Notes: generated by a model not told the origin, from the letters alone. Positions 27,471-37,180 are shown, counted from the first letter of the stretch. The stretch: DNA of 64,000 nt from Polaribacter sp. L3A8 (GCF_009796785.1 NZ_CP047026.1:3516501-3580500), one strand, 5' to 3'. Made by a program: numbers and translations.

Positions 27471-27627
27471 CACTCTTTTTGTAAATAGCAATCATATTTT
27501 TAATCTTTTTTCATAAAATTATTTAATTATATCTTTTTATGTTTCTATTAGTAAAATTTATAAACATTTGTATTTATAAGTATCAAAAAATGATACTTTT
27601 ACACTTCTAAATTCGATACAGAATATT

Positions 27628-28575
27628 ATGTCAGATACAATAGAAAAAATTAAATGTTTAATTATAGGTTCTGGTCCTGCAGGTTATACTGCGGCAATTT
27701 ATGCAGCAAGAGCAGACATGAAACCTATAATGTATACAGGGATGCAAATGGGAGGGCAATTAACAACTACAACAGAAGTTGATAATTTTCCAGGATATCC
27801 AGAAGGTACTGATGGTACTGCAATGATGACAGATTTACAAAAACAAGCAGAGCGTTTTGGTACAGAAGTCCGTTTTGGATTGGTAACTAGTGTAGCCTTA
27901 AGTGATAAAGTTGGAGGAATTCATAAAGTTATTGTGGATGAGTCTAAACATATTGAAGCAGAAACTATTATTATTTGTACAGGTGCAACTGCAAAATATT
28001 TAGGAATAGAAAGTGAACAACGTTTAATTGGAGGAGGAGTTTCTGCATGTGCTACATGTGATGGCTTTTTCTACAAAGGACAAGATGTTGTAGTTGTTGG
28101 AGCTGGAGATACAGCAGCAGAAGAAGCTACTTATTTATCAAACATTTGTAGTAAAGTAACAATTTTAGTGCGTAAAGACTTTATGAGAGCTTCTAAAGCG
28201 ATGCAACATAGAGTTAATAAAACAAAAAATATAGAAGTACTTTACAATACAGAAATAGATGAGGTTTTAGGATCTAATGTTGTAGAAGGTGTAAGGGCTA
28301 TCAATAATCAAACAAAAGAAACTACAGATATTGCTGTAACAGGTGTTTTTATAGCTATTGGTCACAAGCCAAATTCAGATTTATTTAAAGGAGTTTTAGA
28401 TATGGATGAAACTGGGTATCTAATTACCAAAGGAAAATCTACAAAAACAAACTTACCAGGAGTTTTTGCAGCTGGCGATATTCAAGATAAAGAATATAGG
28501 CAAGCGGTTACAGCTGCAGGTACAGGTTGTATGGCTGCTTTAGACGCAGAACGTTATTTAGGAGCTTTAGAATAA
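27628..28575 (+). CDS. trxB: Thioredoxin reductase TrxB
   Basis: A 315-residue standard low-molecular-weight thioredoxin reductase: FAD motif GSGPAG at ~15-20, redox-active CATCDG with C141/C144, NADPH motif VVGAGDTAAEEA, and FAAGDIQDKEYRQAVTAAGTG near the C-terminus. It transfers electrons from NADPH to thioredoxin. It is monocistronic, ends in a strong hairpin, and is convergent with the J-domain gene. It is the plain counterpart of the glutaredoxin-fused reductase at 14379-15785. Confidence 0.95.
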   Translation: MSDTIEKIKCLIIGSGPAGYTAAIYAARADMKPIMYTGMQMGGQLTTTTEVDNFPGYPEGTDGTAMMTDLQKQAERFGTEVRFGLVTSVALSDKVGGIHKVIVDESKHIEAETIIICTGATAKYLGIESEQRLIGGGVSACATCDGFFYKGQDVVVVGAGDTAAEEATYLSNICSKVTILVRKDFMRASKAMQHRVNKTKNIEVLYNTEIDEVLGSNVVEGVRAINNQTKETTDIAVTGVFIAIGHKPNSDLFKGVLDMDETGYLITKGKSTKTNLPGVFAAGDIQDKEYRQAVTAAGTGCMAALDAERYLGALE

Positions 28576-28595
28576 GTTTACTTAAATTAGAGCAT

Positions 28596-28634
28596 AAAAA
28601 AAAGAGATTACATTAATATGTAATCTCTTTTTTG
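28596..28634. terminator. Two-way terminator between trxB and the J-domain gene
   Basis: AAAAGAGATTACAT / ATGTAATCTCTTTT stem flanked by A and T runs, between two convergent stops (28575 and 28659). Confidence 0.85.
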
Positions 28635-28658
28635 TTATCTATCTTTTAAAGAAAGTTC

Positions 28659-29105
28659 TTAAACTGTAGCAGAAGCTTTCATAGATTTTCTATAAGTAAA
28701 AGAATTAAAAATATTTCTTTTACCAAAATTATTCATAGATTTTGCGTTTACAAATTTTCCGAAAAGTATTTTACTAACACCAAAGTATTCGTATTTATTT
28801 CCGTCTGTAAAAGTAACCTCTAAAAGCATACTTTTATGGTGCCAATCTGCAACCTGAAATTCTGTTATTGTTGTTTTATAAGCATCTAAATTAGCTTCTT
28901 TAGTTTCTGGTGCTATACTTACCAAGAAATGATACCCATCAATAATTTGAGTACTCATAACATCAGCTTCCTCTTTTTTTACTTCATCAGTAAATTTATC
29001 TGGATGCCATTCTTTTACTAAACCTCTATAAGCTTTTTTTAAATCTTTTAAATCGATAGGGCCTTCTACTTTAAAAAGTTTTTGATATTCTTTAATACGT
29101 TTCAT
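28659..29105 (-). CDS. J-domain protein with C-terminal KTSC domain
   Basis: A 148-residue protein. Residues ~6-65 form a J domain with the HPD motif at 34-36 (KEWHPDKFTD), which stimulates the ATPase of DnaK. The C-terminal part (SMLLEVTFTDGNKYEYFGVSK, then FGKFVNAKSMNNFGKRNI) matches the KTSC domain, thought to bind nucleic acids or ribosomal proteins. The order J then KTSC is a known Bacteroidota form. It is a single gene with a TACTTTTG promoter element 23 bp upstream. Client proteins are unknown. Confidence 0.88.
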   Translation of the reverse strand: MKRIKEYQKLFKVEGPIDLKDLKKAYRGLVKEWHPDKFTDEVKKEEADVMSTQIIDGYHFLVSIAPETKEANLDAYKTTITEFQVADWHHKSMLLEVTFTDGNKYEYFGVSKILFGKFVNAKSMNNFGKRNIFNSFTYRKSMKASATV

Positions 29106-29128
29106 TCGTGTGTTTTCAAATTGCGTGC

Positions 29129-29136
29129 AAAAGTAC
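29129..29136 (-). promoter_or_regulatory. Promoter -7 element of the J-domain gene
   Basis: Minus-strand TACTTTTG followed by CACG, a TAnnTTTG match 23 bp upstream of the ATG. A clear TTTG at the -33 distance is not seen. Confidence 0.45.
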
Positions 29137-29332
29137 TGATATTAAATTGATTGTGATGCAGAAAATAATTATAAATTAGAAATCATTTTTTTACATCATT
29201 TTTATTTTTACTACTGTTTTTGTTTCAAAATGTAAAAATCTATTTTAAGTATAAAATTAACGTTTACTGATTATTATCATTTTATTACCCTTTTTTAAGT
29301 TGCATCTTTAAAAATATCTAAATTATTTTATT

Positions 29333-30106
29333 ATGAAAACAAGCATTTCTTATTACCAAAGCAAAAATGAGTTTCGTCTTTTTGTGACCAAGTCATTTTC
29401 TAGTTTAGTAAAACTAAAAAAAGATGATAATCAAGATTCTTTTAATAAATTGGTATTACAAATTTTACCAGAAATAAGAAAATATGTAAATCGAAGATTT
29501 AACACCGCGATAAAGAAAGGACATTTTTCTAAAAAGAAATACAAGGCTGATGACATTATAGATCAACTTTTTATAATTATTTATGATAACATTGGAGAAG
29601 TTGAAGGTGAAGATGATTTTTATTTATGGTTATTTAAAAAAACGAATGAATTATTAGAAGATGTTATTATAGAAGAAGAATTTAATGACTTATTTTTTAA
29701 AAATATTGATGATTATTCTAAACCAGAATGGAATGAGATGCAAGAGGAATTTAGTACAGATGGAGGTGGAGATTTACTTATGATAGAAGAGTTAGATGAT
29801 ATATCTTACAACCATAATGATTATAGTTTAGACCATGTCTTTGTAGAGGATAATGAGAAAGGTTTGGCAGATCAATTAGATAAGGAAATAGGAGAAGATA
29901 AAATTAATGAACATATAGAGTTGGTGCTACATAAAATGCCTTCGGCCATGCGTATTGTTTTTTATCTATTTACAAATCAAAAATTAAGGATAGAAGAAAT
30001 TTCAGAAATACAAAAGAAAACGATCTCTGAAGTTGAAAAACTTTTAAGTGATGCAAAAAAAGTAATTCAACAAAGTTTATTAAACCGATATGTTGTTGGT
30101 AAATAG
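29333..30106 (+). CDS. Sigma-70-type region 2/4 protein (sigma factor-like)
   Basis: A 257-residue protein. The N-terminal part (QDSFNKLVLQILPEIRKYV, then ADDIIDQLFIIIYDNI) resembles sigma region 2. The C-terminal part (LVLHKMPSAMRIVFYLF, LRIEEISEIQKKTISEVEKLL, KKVIQQSLL) resembles region 4 with its helix-turn-helix. Between them is an unusually long, acidic insert (~115-195, rich in D and E). No anti-sigma gene is adjacent. It is transcribed alone and ends at a hairpin at 30221-30251. I expect a specialised sigma factor or a relative; which promoters it reads is unknown. Confidence 0.7.
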   Translation: MKTSISYYQSKNEFRLFVTKSFSSLVKLKKDDNQDSFNKLVLQILPEIRKYVNRRFNTAIKKGHFSKKKYKADDIIDQLFIIIYDNIGEVEGEDDFYLWLFKKTNELLEDVIIEEEFNDLFFKNIDDYSKPEWNEMQEEFSTDGGGDLLMIEELDDISYNHNDYSLDHVFVEDNEKGLADQLDKEIGEDKINEHIELVLHKMPSAMRIVFYLFTNQKLRIEEISEIQKKTISEVEKLLSDAKKVIQQSLLNRYVVGK

Positions 30107-30124
30107 TGTTTTATGCTTAAATTA

Positions 30125-30215
30125 AGTACACACTAAAAATCCCTTTTTATAAGATTGATAAAAGAATCAACTTAATAAGAAGTGATTTTTGGCACAATTT
30201 CATAAAGTGTGTAAG
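30125..30215. repeat. Facing inverted ends, possible insertion-sequence termini
   Basis: GATTTTTGGCACAATTTCAT then AAGTGTGTAAG on the plus strand, and the inverted form GGGATTTTT then AGTGTGTA on the minus strand (30127-30154), face outward about 30 bp apart. The right-hand set precedes the IS256 transposase relic by ~70 bp, so it is probably that element's left terminus. Confidence 0.35.
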
Positions 30216-30218
30216 TTT

Positions 30219-30258
30219 TAAAAACTCAGGATTGTTCAAATTCTGAGTTTTTTATTTT
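30219..30258 (+). terminator. Intrinsic terminator hairpin
   Basis: AAAACTCAG / CTGAGTTTT with a 13-nt loop, then a T-rich run. It could end the sigma-like transcript, or insulate the transposase of the relic from outside reading, as IS ends often do. Confidence 0.6.
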
Positions 30259-30283
30259 TATTAACTTTAAATTTAATATACTT

Positions 30284-30466
30284 ATGAGACCAGAAGATTT
30301 ATTAAACGATGATTTTTTAAAACAATTTAACAACGAATCAGGGCTAACTAACTTCATTGAACAACTTCACAAACGAGGAACTAAAAGGTTTTAGAAGGTG
30401 AACTCGATGCTCATTTAGATTATGATAAACATCAAAAAAGTAAAGTCAATAACTTAAGAAATAGCT
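30284..30466 (+). pseudogene. IS256-family transposase remnant (N-terminal ~60 codons)
   Basis: The ATG at 30284 opens MRPEDLLNDDFLKQFNNESG, then IEQLHKRGTK. A frameshift at ~30390 (CTAAAAGGTTTTAG) breaks it; in the next frame it continues LEGELDAHLDYDKHQKSK. This is the start of the Mutator/IS256 transposase common in Bacteroidota. All of the catalytic region is missing: the sequence stops near 30466, where unrelated DNA begins. Confidence 0.8.
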
Positions 30467-30503
30467 GTTTCAGTTGAGTTATTTCTTCCCTTTTTATTGA
30501 TTT

Positions 30504-30719
30504 TTAGTTATTCGTTTTGTGTGCTTCTATAGGGTGAAGTAATAATTGCTTTAAACTCTCAAGATATTCCGCCATCACTTTGGTATTCATTTTTGGATGA
30601 TCGATTGAAGGAATAGTTATTGGATCTTCATCCAAATACCTGTATAGTTCAGGGTAATTCATTTCAATCTTTGTGGTTATTTGTGTAATTTCAGTTAAAA
30701 TTGTTTGAAGTTTTTTCAT
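30504..30719 (-). CDS. Small conserved-looking protein of unknown function
   Basis: A 71-residue soluble protein: MKKLQTILTEITQITTKIEM, then NYPELYRYLDEDPITIP and KVMAEYLESLKQLLLHPI. It is predicted as two helical stretches around a Pro-rich middle. I recall similar short proteins in flavobacterial genomes but cannot name a family. It lies alone between the IS256 relic and the beta-oxidation operon. ATG at 30719; no close promoter motif is clear. Confidence 0.6.
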   Translation of the reverse strand: MKKLQTILTEITQITTKIEMNYPELYRYLDEDPITIPSIDHPKMNTKVMAEYLESLKQLLLHPIEAHKTNN

Positions 30720-30810
30720 AATTAATTGTATTTAATTAATGATAGTTTCAATCATTTTGATTTTAAGTAAATTTATGAATTTTAAGTTGTTTGCGTGAGT
30801 TTAATATACA

Positions 30811-30840
30811 AAAAAACCATCATATTAAATGATGGTTTTA
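30811..30840 (-). terminator. Terminator of the beta-oxidation operon
   Basis: AAACCATCAT / ATGATGGTTT with a short AT loop; on the minus strand it is followed by TTTTTTT. It lies 120 bp past the acyl-CoA dehydrogenase stop. Confidence 0.75.
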
Positions 30841-30961
30841 TAACAAACAACTAATTTTAATCTAAGAATAAAGATTAATTTTTTAATATTTATTTGATAG
30901 TCAGTTGAGCTTGAAAAAGAATATGAAAACTTTAACAAACTCAATTTGACATCAAGAGGTT

Positions 30962-32758
30962 TTAGAAGCAGTATTTATTTTCTGCTTTTACTTTTTCTGC
31001 TATTTCGTTACGTAAATCTACAATATCCGGATAGTTTTGGTATTTTGTAAAACGCTTTAAGCCCATTAACATCATACGTTGCTCATCACCTTCAGCAAAA
31101 GAAATAATACTTTCTTTCCCTTTTTCTTCAATAATATCTACGGCATGGTATAAGTATAGTTTAGACATTGCAATCTGTACAGATTGTGCTGCTTCACTGG
31201 TGCGTTTTACATTTTTCTCTGTTCTTAAAATAGCAGATTCTGCCATATAGATTTCTATTAAAATATCTGAAGCAGCAATTAGTAACTGTTGATGCTTCTC
31301 AATTTCTTGACCATATTTTTGAAGTGCTGCGCCTGCAACCATTAAAAATGTTTTCTTCAACTTAGCAATCATGTGTTTTTCTTCAGAAAATAATTCAGAA
31401 TAATCTGGTGTATCAAAAGAAGGAATCCCCATTAAGCTATTTGCAACTTCTGTTGCAGGGCCTAATAAATCTACATGCCCTTTCATTGCTTTTTTAATTA
31501 ACATACCAACAGAAAGCATTCTGTTAATTTCATTGGTACCTTCATAGATACGCGCAATTCTTGCGTCTCTCCAAGCAGATTCCATAGGCGTTTCTTCAGA
31601 GAACCCCATTCCACCAAAAATCTGAATTCCTTCATCGGCACAACTTTGTATGTCTTCAGAAACAGCAACTTTTAATATAGAACATTCAATAGCATATTCT
31701 TCTACTCCTTTTAATTCTGCTTCTTGATGTGTGTTTCCTGCAGCAACTCTTAAAGCAATTCTATCTTCAATATCTTTTGCAGATCTATATGTAGCAGATT
31801 CACCAACATAAGCATTGGTAGTCATTTCTGCTAATTTTACTTTAATTGCACCAAAATCTGCAATAGGAGTTTTAAATTGTCTACGCTCAGTTGCATATTT
31901 TACTGCATGTGTAATTACTCTTCTTTGAGAATCTAAACAAGCACCAGCTAATTTAATACGACCAACATTTAATGCATTCATGGCAATTTTAAAACCTTCG
32001 CCACGACCCGCTAACATATTTTCTACAGGTACAACTGTATCGTTAAAAAACACTTGTCTAGTTGATGATGCTCTAATACCTAATTTATGTTCTTCTTCAC
32101 CTAACGTAATTCCGTTTGGGCTTTCTTTATCAAACTCAACAATAAAACCAGTAATGTTTTTATCACCATCTATACGAGCAAAAACAATCATTAATTTACA
32201 AAAACCTGCGTTTGAAATCCACATTTTTTGACCGTTAATTTTGTATGATTTTCCATCAGCAGACAATTCTGCAGTAGTTTTTCCTGAATTTGCATCAGAA
32301 CCAGCACCTGGTTCCGTTAAACAATAAGCGCCAAACCATTCTCCAGTAGCTAATTTAGGAACATATTTTTGTTTTTGTTCTTCGGTTCCATATAACGTAA
32401 TTGGCATTGTTCCAATTCCGGTATGTGCACCAAAAGCAGTACTAAAAGAACCTGTTCCACTAGAAATATAATCACAAGTTAATAATGTAGAAACAAAACC
32501 CATTCCTAAACCTCCATAAGCTTCAGGAACAGCAACACCTAAAAATCCTAATTCACCGGCTTTACGCATTACTTCTTCTGTAAGTGCATAATCTTTTGCT
32601 TCAAAGCGAGCTTTGTGAGGAATGATCTCTCGATCATTAAATTCCATCACAGCTTCTTTCATCATTTGTTGTTCTTCAGAAAAATCTTCTGGAGTAAATA
32701 TATCTTCACAGTTTGTTTCTTTTACAAGAAATTGACCACCTCTTAATAATTCTGCCAT
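30962..32758 (-). CDS. Acyl-CoA dehydrogenase
   Basis: A 598-residue FAD enzyme that makes the trans-2 double bond of acyl-CoA in beta-oxidation. Visible blocks: AYCLTEPGAGSDANSG (FAD/substrate), WISNAGFCKLMIVFAR, GIRASSTRQVFF, GRIKLAGACLDSQRRVI, QIFGGMGFSEETPMESAWRD and RIYEGTNEINRML with its catalytic-region Glu. A ~190-residue C-terminal extension past the core fold, helical, is usual for the long bacterial form. It is the third structural gene of the marR-fad operon, 133 bp after the thiolase. Confidence 0.93.
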   Translation of the reverse strand: MAELLRGGQFLVKETNCEDIFTPEDFSEEQQMMKEAVMEFNDREIIPHKARFEAKDYALTEEVMRKAGELGFLGVAVPEAYGGLGMGFVSTLLTCDYISSGTGSFSTAFGAHTGIGTMPITLYGTEEQKQKYVPKLATGEWFGAYCLTEPGAGSDANSGKTTAELSADGKSYKINGQKMWISNAGFCKLMIVFARIDGDKNITGFIVEFDKESPNGITLGEEEHKLGIRASSTRQVFFNDTVVPVENMLAGRGEGFKIAMNALNVGRIKLAGACLDSQRRVITHAVKYATERRQFKTPIADFGAIKVKLAEMTTNAYVGESATYRSAKDIEDRIALRVAAGNTHQEAELKGVEEYAIECSILKVAVSEDIQSCADEGIQIFGGMGFSEETPMESAWRDARIARIYEGTNEINRMLSVGMLIKKAMKGHVDLLGPATEVANSLMGIPSFDTPDYSELFSEEKHMIAKLKKTFLMVAGAALQKYGQEIEKHQQLLIAASDILIEIYMAESAILRTEKNVKRTSEAAQSVQIAMSKLYLYHAVDIIEEKGKESIISFAEGDEQRMMLMGLKRFTKYQNYPDIVDLRNEIAEKVKAENKYCF

Positions 32759-32891
32759 TTTGTTAATTGTTTTATTTGGTTATAGAAGAAAGAATATAGA
32801 AAATCGACCGCTTTGTTGGTTGTTCTGAAATTCCATTGTTATCCTTTGGAATTCTTCTATTACTTCTTCAGTTTTTTTTAATTTTTTATTT

Positions 32892-34085
32892 TTACGAAAG
32901 AAATTCGAATACACCTGCAGCACCTTGACCAGTACCTACACACATCGTTACCATTCCGTATTTGTTTTTCATATCGCGCTTGCGCATTTCATCAAATAAT
33001 TGCACAGATAATTTTGCTCCTGTACAACCCAATGGATGACCTAATGCAATGGCACCACCATTAACATTTACAATATCTTGGTTTAAATCTAACTCACGCA
33101 TTACAGCTAAAGACTGAGAAGCAAAAGCTTCATTCAATTCAATTAACTCAATATCATTTTGTTGTAAACCTGCTTGTTTTAAAACTTTAGGTATTGCAGC
33201 AACAGGCCCAATTCCCATAATTCTTGGTTCTACACCAGCAGCAGCATAATTTACTACTCTGGCAATTGGTTCTAGATTTAATTCTTTTACCATTTCTTCG
33301 CTCATTACCATAACAAAGGCAGCTCCATCACTCATTTGAGATGAATTACCCGCTGTTACACTTCCTCCAACAGCAAATACTGCTCTTAGTTTTGTTAAAG
33401 CTTCAATGCTAGTTCCTTTTCTAGGACCTTCATCTTTATTTACGGTATATTTTCTTGTTGCTTTCTTTCCGTTTTCATCTAGATAAGTTTGCTCTACTTC
33501 AATAGGAACAATTTGATCTTGAAAACGATTTTCTGCTTGTGCTTTTAAAGCTTTCATGTGAGATTTAAAGGCAAATTCATCTTGGTCTTTTCTAGAAACC
33601 TTAAACTGATTTGCAACTGCTTCTGCAGTATTTCCCATTCCCCAATAATAATCTGCGTGACCAGATTTTACGGTATCGTAATTTAATTCTGGTTTAAATC
33701 CTGTCATTGGTACAGAACTCATGCTTTCTGCTCCACCGGCAATAATACAACTTGCCATTCCTGCTTGAATTTTAGCTGCTGCCATTGCAATTGTTTCTAA
33801 TCCAGAAGAACAGAATCTGTTTACAGTAACACCAGGAACATCCACAGAATTTAATCCTATTAAAGAAATAAAACGTGCCATGTTTAAACCTTGTGCGCCT
33901 TCTGGCATTGCGTTACCAACAATTACATCATCTATACGTTTTACGTCTAAATTTGGTAATTCTTTCATCATGTGCTGAATGGTTTCTGCTCCTAATTCAT
34001 CTGCACGTTTAAAGCGAAAAACACCTTTTGGAGCTTTTGCAACTGCGGTTCTATATGCTTTTACTATATATGCTTGTTTGCTCAT
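32892..34085 (-). CDS. fadA: Acetyl-CoA C-acyltransferase (3-ketoacyl-CoA thiolase)
   Basis: A 397-residue thiolase. The acylated Cys is C92 in [13 protein letters not shown], the His is in [17 protein letters not shown], and the second catalytic Cys is in [16 protein letters not shown] at the C-terminus. It cleaves 3-ketoacyl-CoA with CoA, the last step of each beta-oxidation round. It lies 78 bp downstream of the bifunctional enzyme and upstream of the acyl-CoA dehydrogenase. The intergenic gap 34086-34163 contains short repeated TTAGATT motifs without a gene. Confidence 0.94.
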   Translation of the reverse strand: MSKQAYIVKAYRTAVAKAPKGVFRFKRADELGAETIQHMMKELPNLDVKRIDDVIVGNAMPEGAQGLNMARFISLIGLNSVDVPGVTVNRFCSSGLETIAMAAAKIQAGMASCIIAGGAESMSSVPMTGFKPELNYDTVKSGHADYYWGMGNTAEAVANQFKVSRKDQDEFAFKSHMKALKAQAENRFQDQIVPIEVEQTYLDENGKKATRKYTVNKDEGPRKGTSIEALTKLRAVFAVGGSVTAGNSSQMSDGAAFVMVMSEEMVKELNLEPIARVVNYAAAGVEPRIMGIGPVAAIPKVLKQAGLQQNDIELIELNEAFASQSLAVMRELDLNQDIVNVNGGAIALGHPLGCTGAKLSVQLFDEMRKRDMKNKYGMVTMCVGTGQGAAGVFEFLS

Positions 34086-34163
34086 AATTTTCTTGATTTT
34101 TAGATTATTGGATTTTTAGATATTTAGATTTCTAACAATCGAGAAATCTAACGTTCTAATAAT

Positions 34164-36566
34164 CTAATTTCTTAACGGTTTTCCAGTTTTTAACATGTGT
34201 TGAATTCTTTCTAATGTTTTACGTTCTGTACAAAGAGACAAGAACGCTTCACGTTCTAAATCTAATAAATACTGTTCTGTAACCAATGTTGGTTCAGATA
34301 AATCTCCACCAGCCATAACGTATGCTAGTTTATTGGCTATTTTCATGTCGTGTTCAGAAATGTATTTAGAATCTTGCATAGAATCTGTACCTACTAAGAA
34401 CATCCCTAAAGCTTGCTTACCTAAAACTCTAACATCGTTTCGTTTTACAGGTTGTGTATAACCACTTTCTGCCATTAGTTTTGCATGTGCTTTGGCAGTT
34501 GCTATTTGTCTGTCTTTATTAACAACGACTACATCTTTTCCTTGTTGCAATAAACCTAAATCGAAAGCTTCGTAAGCAGAAGTAGATACTTTTGCCATAC
34601 CAATAGTTAAAAAGTTTTCTTGTAAAATGTTTAACTCTACGTCTCCTTTCTGAAAAGAATCTGATGCTCTTAAAGCCATTTCTTTAGAACCACCACCACC
34701 AGGAATTACACCAACTCCAAATTCTACTAATCCCATATATGTTTCTGCTGCTGCAACAACTTTATCTGCGTGTAAAGAAATTTCGCAACCACCACCTAAA
34801 GCCATTCCATGAGGCGCAGAAATAGTAGGTATAGAAGAATAACGCATACGCATCATAGTGTCTTGAAAATATTTAATGGCATAATTTAATTCATCATATT
34901 CTTGCTCTACAGCCATCATAAAAATCATACCAATATTTGCACCCACAGAAAAATTTGCTGCTTGGTTACCAATAACCAAACCTTGAAAATCTTTTTGAGC
35001 AATATCAATACCTTTATTAATACCTGCTAAAACATCACCACCAATGGTATTCATTTTAGATTGGAATTCTAGATTTAAAATTCCATCTCCAATATCCTCT
35101 ATTACAACACCAGAATTTTTAAAAACTTCGTTTGATTTTCTAATGTTATCTAAAATGATAAATGATTCCTGACCCGGTTTTTTAGTTTGAGATTTAGAAG
35201 GAATATCATAAAAATAAGTAGCTCCTTCTTTTACTGAATAGAACGATTTAGAACCAGAAGCTAACATTTCTGTTACCCAAGTTGCAGGTGCTGCTCCTTC
35301 TGCTTTCATTAACTCAATTCCTGCTTCTACACCAACGGCATCCCAAATTTCGAAAGGACCATTCTCCCAACCAAAACCAGCTTTCATTGCATCATCAATT
35401 TTGTAGATTTCATCAGAAATTTCTGGAATTCTATTCTGAACATACGCAAACATTGCCGCAAAGTTCTTTCTATAAAATTCACCAGCTTTATCTTTACCAC
35501 CAACTAATACTTTAAATCTATCAATAGGCTTATCAATCGTTTTCGTAAGTTCTAAAGTTGCAAATTTTGCTCTTTTAGACGCACGATATTCTAAAGTATC
35601 TAAGTCTAATGTTAAGATTTCTTTCTTACCATCAACAACTGTCTTTTTGTAGAAACCTTGACCTGTTTTACTTCCTAACCATTTATTTTCCATCATTGTA
35701 TTGATGAAACTAGGAAGCTTAAATAAATCATGTGCTTCATCATTAGGGCAGTTTTCATAAATACCATTAGCAACATGTACTAAAGTATCTAAACCAACAA
35801 CATCTACAGTTCTAAAAGTTGCAGATTTTGGACGACCAATTACTGGTCCCGTCAACTTATCAACTTCTTCAACCGTTAAACCTAATTCTTTTACTTGATG
35901 AAATAAAGATTGAATTCCGAAAATTCCAATTCTATTTCCTATAAATGCAGGTGTATCTTTAGCTAAAACCGAAGTTTTTCCTAAGAATTTTTCACCATAC
36001 ATCATTAAAAAGTCTGTAACTTCTTGTTTACAATCTGGACCCGGAACAACTTCAAAAAGTTTTAAATATCTAGGAGGATTAAAAAAGTGAGTTACAGCAA
36101 AATGTTTCTGAAAGTCTTCACTTCTTCCTTCATTCATAAACTTGATAGGAATACCAGAAGTATTCGAAGAAATAATAGTTCCGGGAGTTCTGTATTTCTC
36201 TAGTTTATCAAAAACAATTTTTTTAATATCTAATCTTTCAACTACCACCTCCATAATCCAATCTACATCAGCAACCTTTGCAATATCATCATCTAAATTA
36301 CCAGTGGTAATTCTATTTGCAAATTTCTGATTATAAATAGGAGAGGGCTTCGATTTAAGGGAAGCTGTAAGTGCATCATTTACCAAACGATTTCGTACCA
36401 CTTTGTCTTCGAGCGTTAATCCTTTAGCTTTTTCTTTGTCGTTTAATTCTCTTGGCACAATGTCCAATAATAGAACTTCAACTCCAATGTTTGCAAAATG
36501 ACACGCAATGCCACTTCCCATAATTCCAGAGCCAACTATTGCTACTTTTTTAATTCTTCTAGTCAT
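34164..36566 (-). CDS. fadB: 3-hydroxyacyl-CoA dehydrogenase / enoyl-CoA hydratase
   Basis: An 800-residue fusion with the dehydrogenase first: NAD motif VAIVGSGIMGSGIACHFA at the N-terminus, SSNTSGIPI, HFFNPPRYLKLFEVV and GNRIGIFG. The hydratase (crotonase) part is C-terminal, ~480-700, with the oxyanion blocks NFSVGANIG and ALGGGCEISL. This order is the reverse of E. coli FadB. It hydrates enoyl-CoA and oxidises the hydroxyacyl-CoA with NAD. It is the first structural gene after marR (102 bp gap). Confidence 0.93.
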   Translation of the reverse strand: MTRRIKKVAIVGSGIMGSGIACHFANIGVEVLLLDIVPRELNDKEKAKGLTLEDKVVRNRLVNDALTASLKSKPSPIYNQKFANRITTGNLDDDIAKVADVDWIMEVVVERLDIKKIVFDKLEKYRTPGTIISSNTSGIPIKFMNEGRSEDFQKHFAVTHFFNPPRYLKLFEVVPGPDCKQEVTDFLMMYGEKFLGKTSVLAKDTPAFIGNRIGIFGIQSLFHQVKELGLTVEEVDKLTGPVIGRPKSATFRTVDVVGLDTLVHVANGIYENCPNDEAHDLFKLPSFINTMMENKWLGSKTGQGFYKKTVVDGKKEILTLDLDTLEYRASKRAKFATLELTKTIDKPIDRFKVLVGGKDKAGEFYRKNFAAMFAYVQNRIPEISDEIYKIDDAMKAGFGWENGPFEIWDAVGVEAGIELMKAEGAAPATWVTEMLASGSKSFYSVKEGATYFYDIPSKSQTKKPGQESFIILDNIRKSNEVFKNSGVVIEDIGDGILNLEFQSKMNTIGGDVLAGINKGIDIAQKDFQGLVIGNQAANFSVGANIGMIFMMAVEQEYDELNYAIKYFQDTMMRMRYSSIPTISAPHGMALGGGCEISLHADKVVAAAETYMGLVEFGVGVIPGGGGSKEMALRASDSFQKGDVELNILQENFLTIGMAKVSTSAYEAFDLGLLQQGKDVVVVNKDRQIATAKAHAKLMAESGYTQPVKRNDVRVLGKQALGMFLVGTDSMQDSKYISEHDMKIANKLAYVMAGGDLSEPTLVTEQYLLDLEREAFLSLCTERKTLERIQHMLKTGKPLRN

Positions 36567-36668
36567 TTGTTTTAAAATTATTTGACGTATGATTTAAAAA
36601 GACGTAAGACGTAAGACTTTTGCATTCAGTCTAATTATCTTATGTCATTTAGTCTTTAGTCATTTTTG

Positions 36669-37127
36669 TTATACTGCTTTATTGTTGACGTTTTCATAAA
36701 TTTCTTTATCCGCAATTAATTTATTAATTGTTGATGTTACCTTAAAAAAACCTGCTAAATCTTTTTCAGAAACATTATCTTTTATGGTATCATTAAACAG
36801 AATAACATGTCCTCTAGATATTTTGCGCATTTCTCTACCATAATCTGTTAATTTAATAATAACACTTCTACCATCATCTGGGTTTTTTTCTCTACAAATA
36901 GCACCTTTATCTTCCATTGTTTTTAAAATTCTAGAAAGACTAGTTGGTTCCATTCCCATTAAAGGACCTAATGCCGTAGATGGGGTTCCGTTTTGTTTAT
37001 CAATATTTAATAAAACAAAAGCAGTTGCCATTGTGCTATCGTGTTTTACTGCCTGCTCATTATACACTTTTGCAACAGCTTGCCACGTTGCCCTAAGTTC
37101 ATGATCTATTGATTTGTACTTGTCCAT
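36669..37127 (-). CDS. MarR-family transcriptional regulator of the beta-oxidation operon
   Basis: A 152-residue winged-helix protein: STALGPLMGMEPTSLSRILKTMEDKG is the recognition-helix region, and KNPDDGRSVIIKLTDYGREM the wing. It is the first gene of the operon with the hydroxyacyl-CoA dehydrogenase, thiolase and acyl-CoA dehydrogenase, so it very probably represses them and senses an acyl-CoA or fatty acid. Two near-identical palindromes lie just upstream (37152-37163 and 37181-37192), one across the expected -33 region. Autoregulation is inferred. Confidence 0.88.
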   Translation of the reverse strand: MDKYKSIDHELRATWQAVAKVYNEQAVKHDSTMATAFVLLNIDKQNGTPSTALGPLMGMEPTSLSRILKTMEDKGAICREKNPDDGRSVIIKLTDYGREMRKISRGHVILFNDTIKDNVSEKDLAGFFKVTSTINKLIADKEIYENVNNKAV

Positions 37128-37132
37128 TCTGT

Positions 37133-37140
37133 CAAATATA
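37133..37140 (-). promoter_or_regulatory. Promoter -7 element of the marR-fad operon
   Basis: Minus-strand TATATTTG then GACAGA and the marR ATG. Expected transcript start is at or next to the ATG. The -33 position falls in the first operator candidate. Confidence 0.55.
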
Positions 37141-37151
37141 TAAAAATTTAT

Positions 37152-37163
37152 TATGCACGCATA
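37152..37163. promoter_or_regulatory. Operator candidate 1 for the MarR-family regulator
   Basis: TATGCACGCATA, a near-perfect palindrome (one mismatched pair) in a longer shared context (TTATGCAYGCATAGTAAA). It is 25 bp from the marR start, over the -33 region. Confidence 0.6.
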
Positions 37164-37180
37164 GTAAATTTAGAAAAAGT

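Noticed and set aside
30183..30206. Sigma-54 promoter-like TTGGCAC string
   Set aside because: The -24 part fits, but the -12 position reads CATAA in place of TTGCA. The string also occurs, inverted, in the facing repeat pair and is better explained as an insertion-sequence end.
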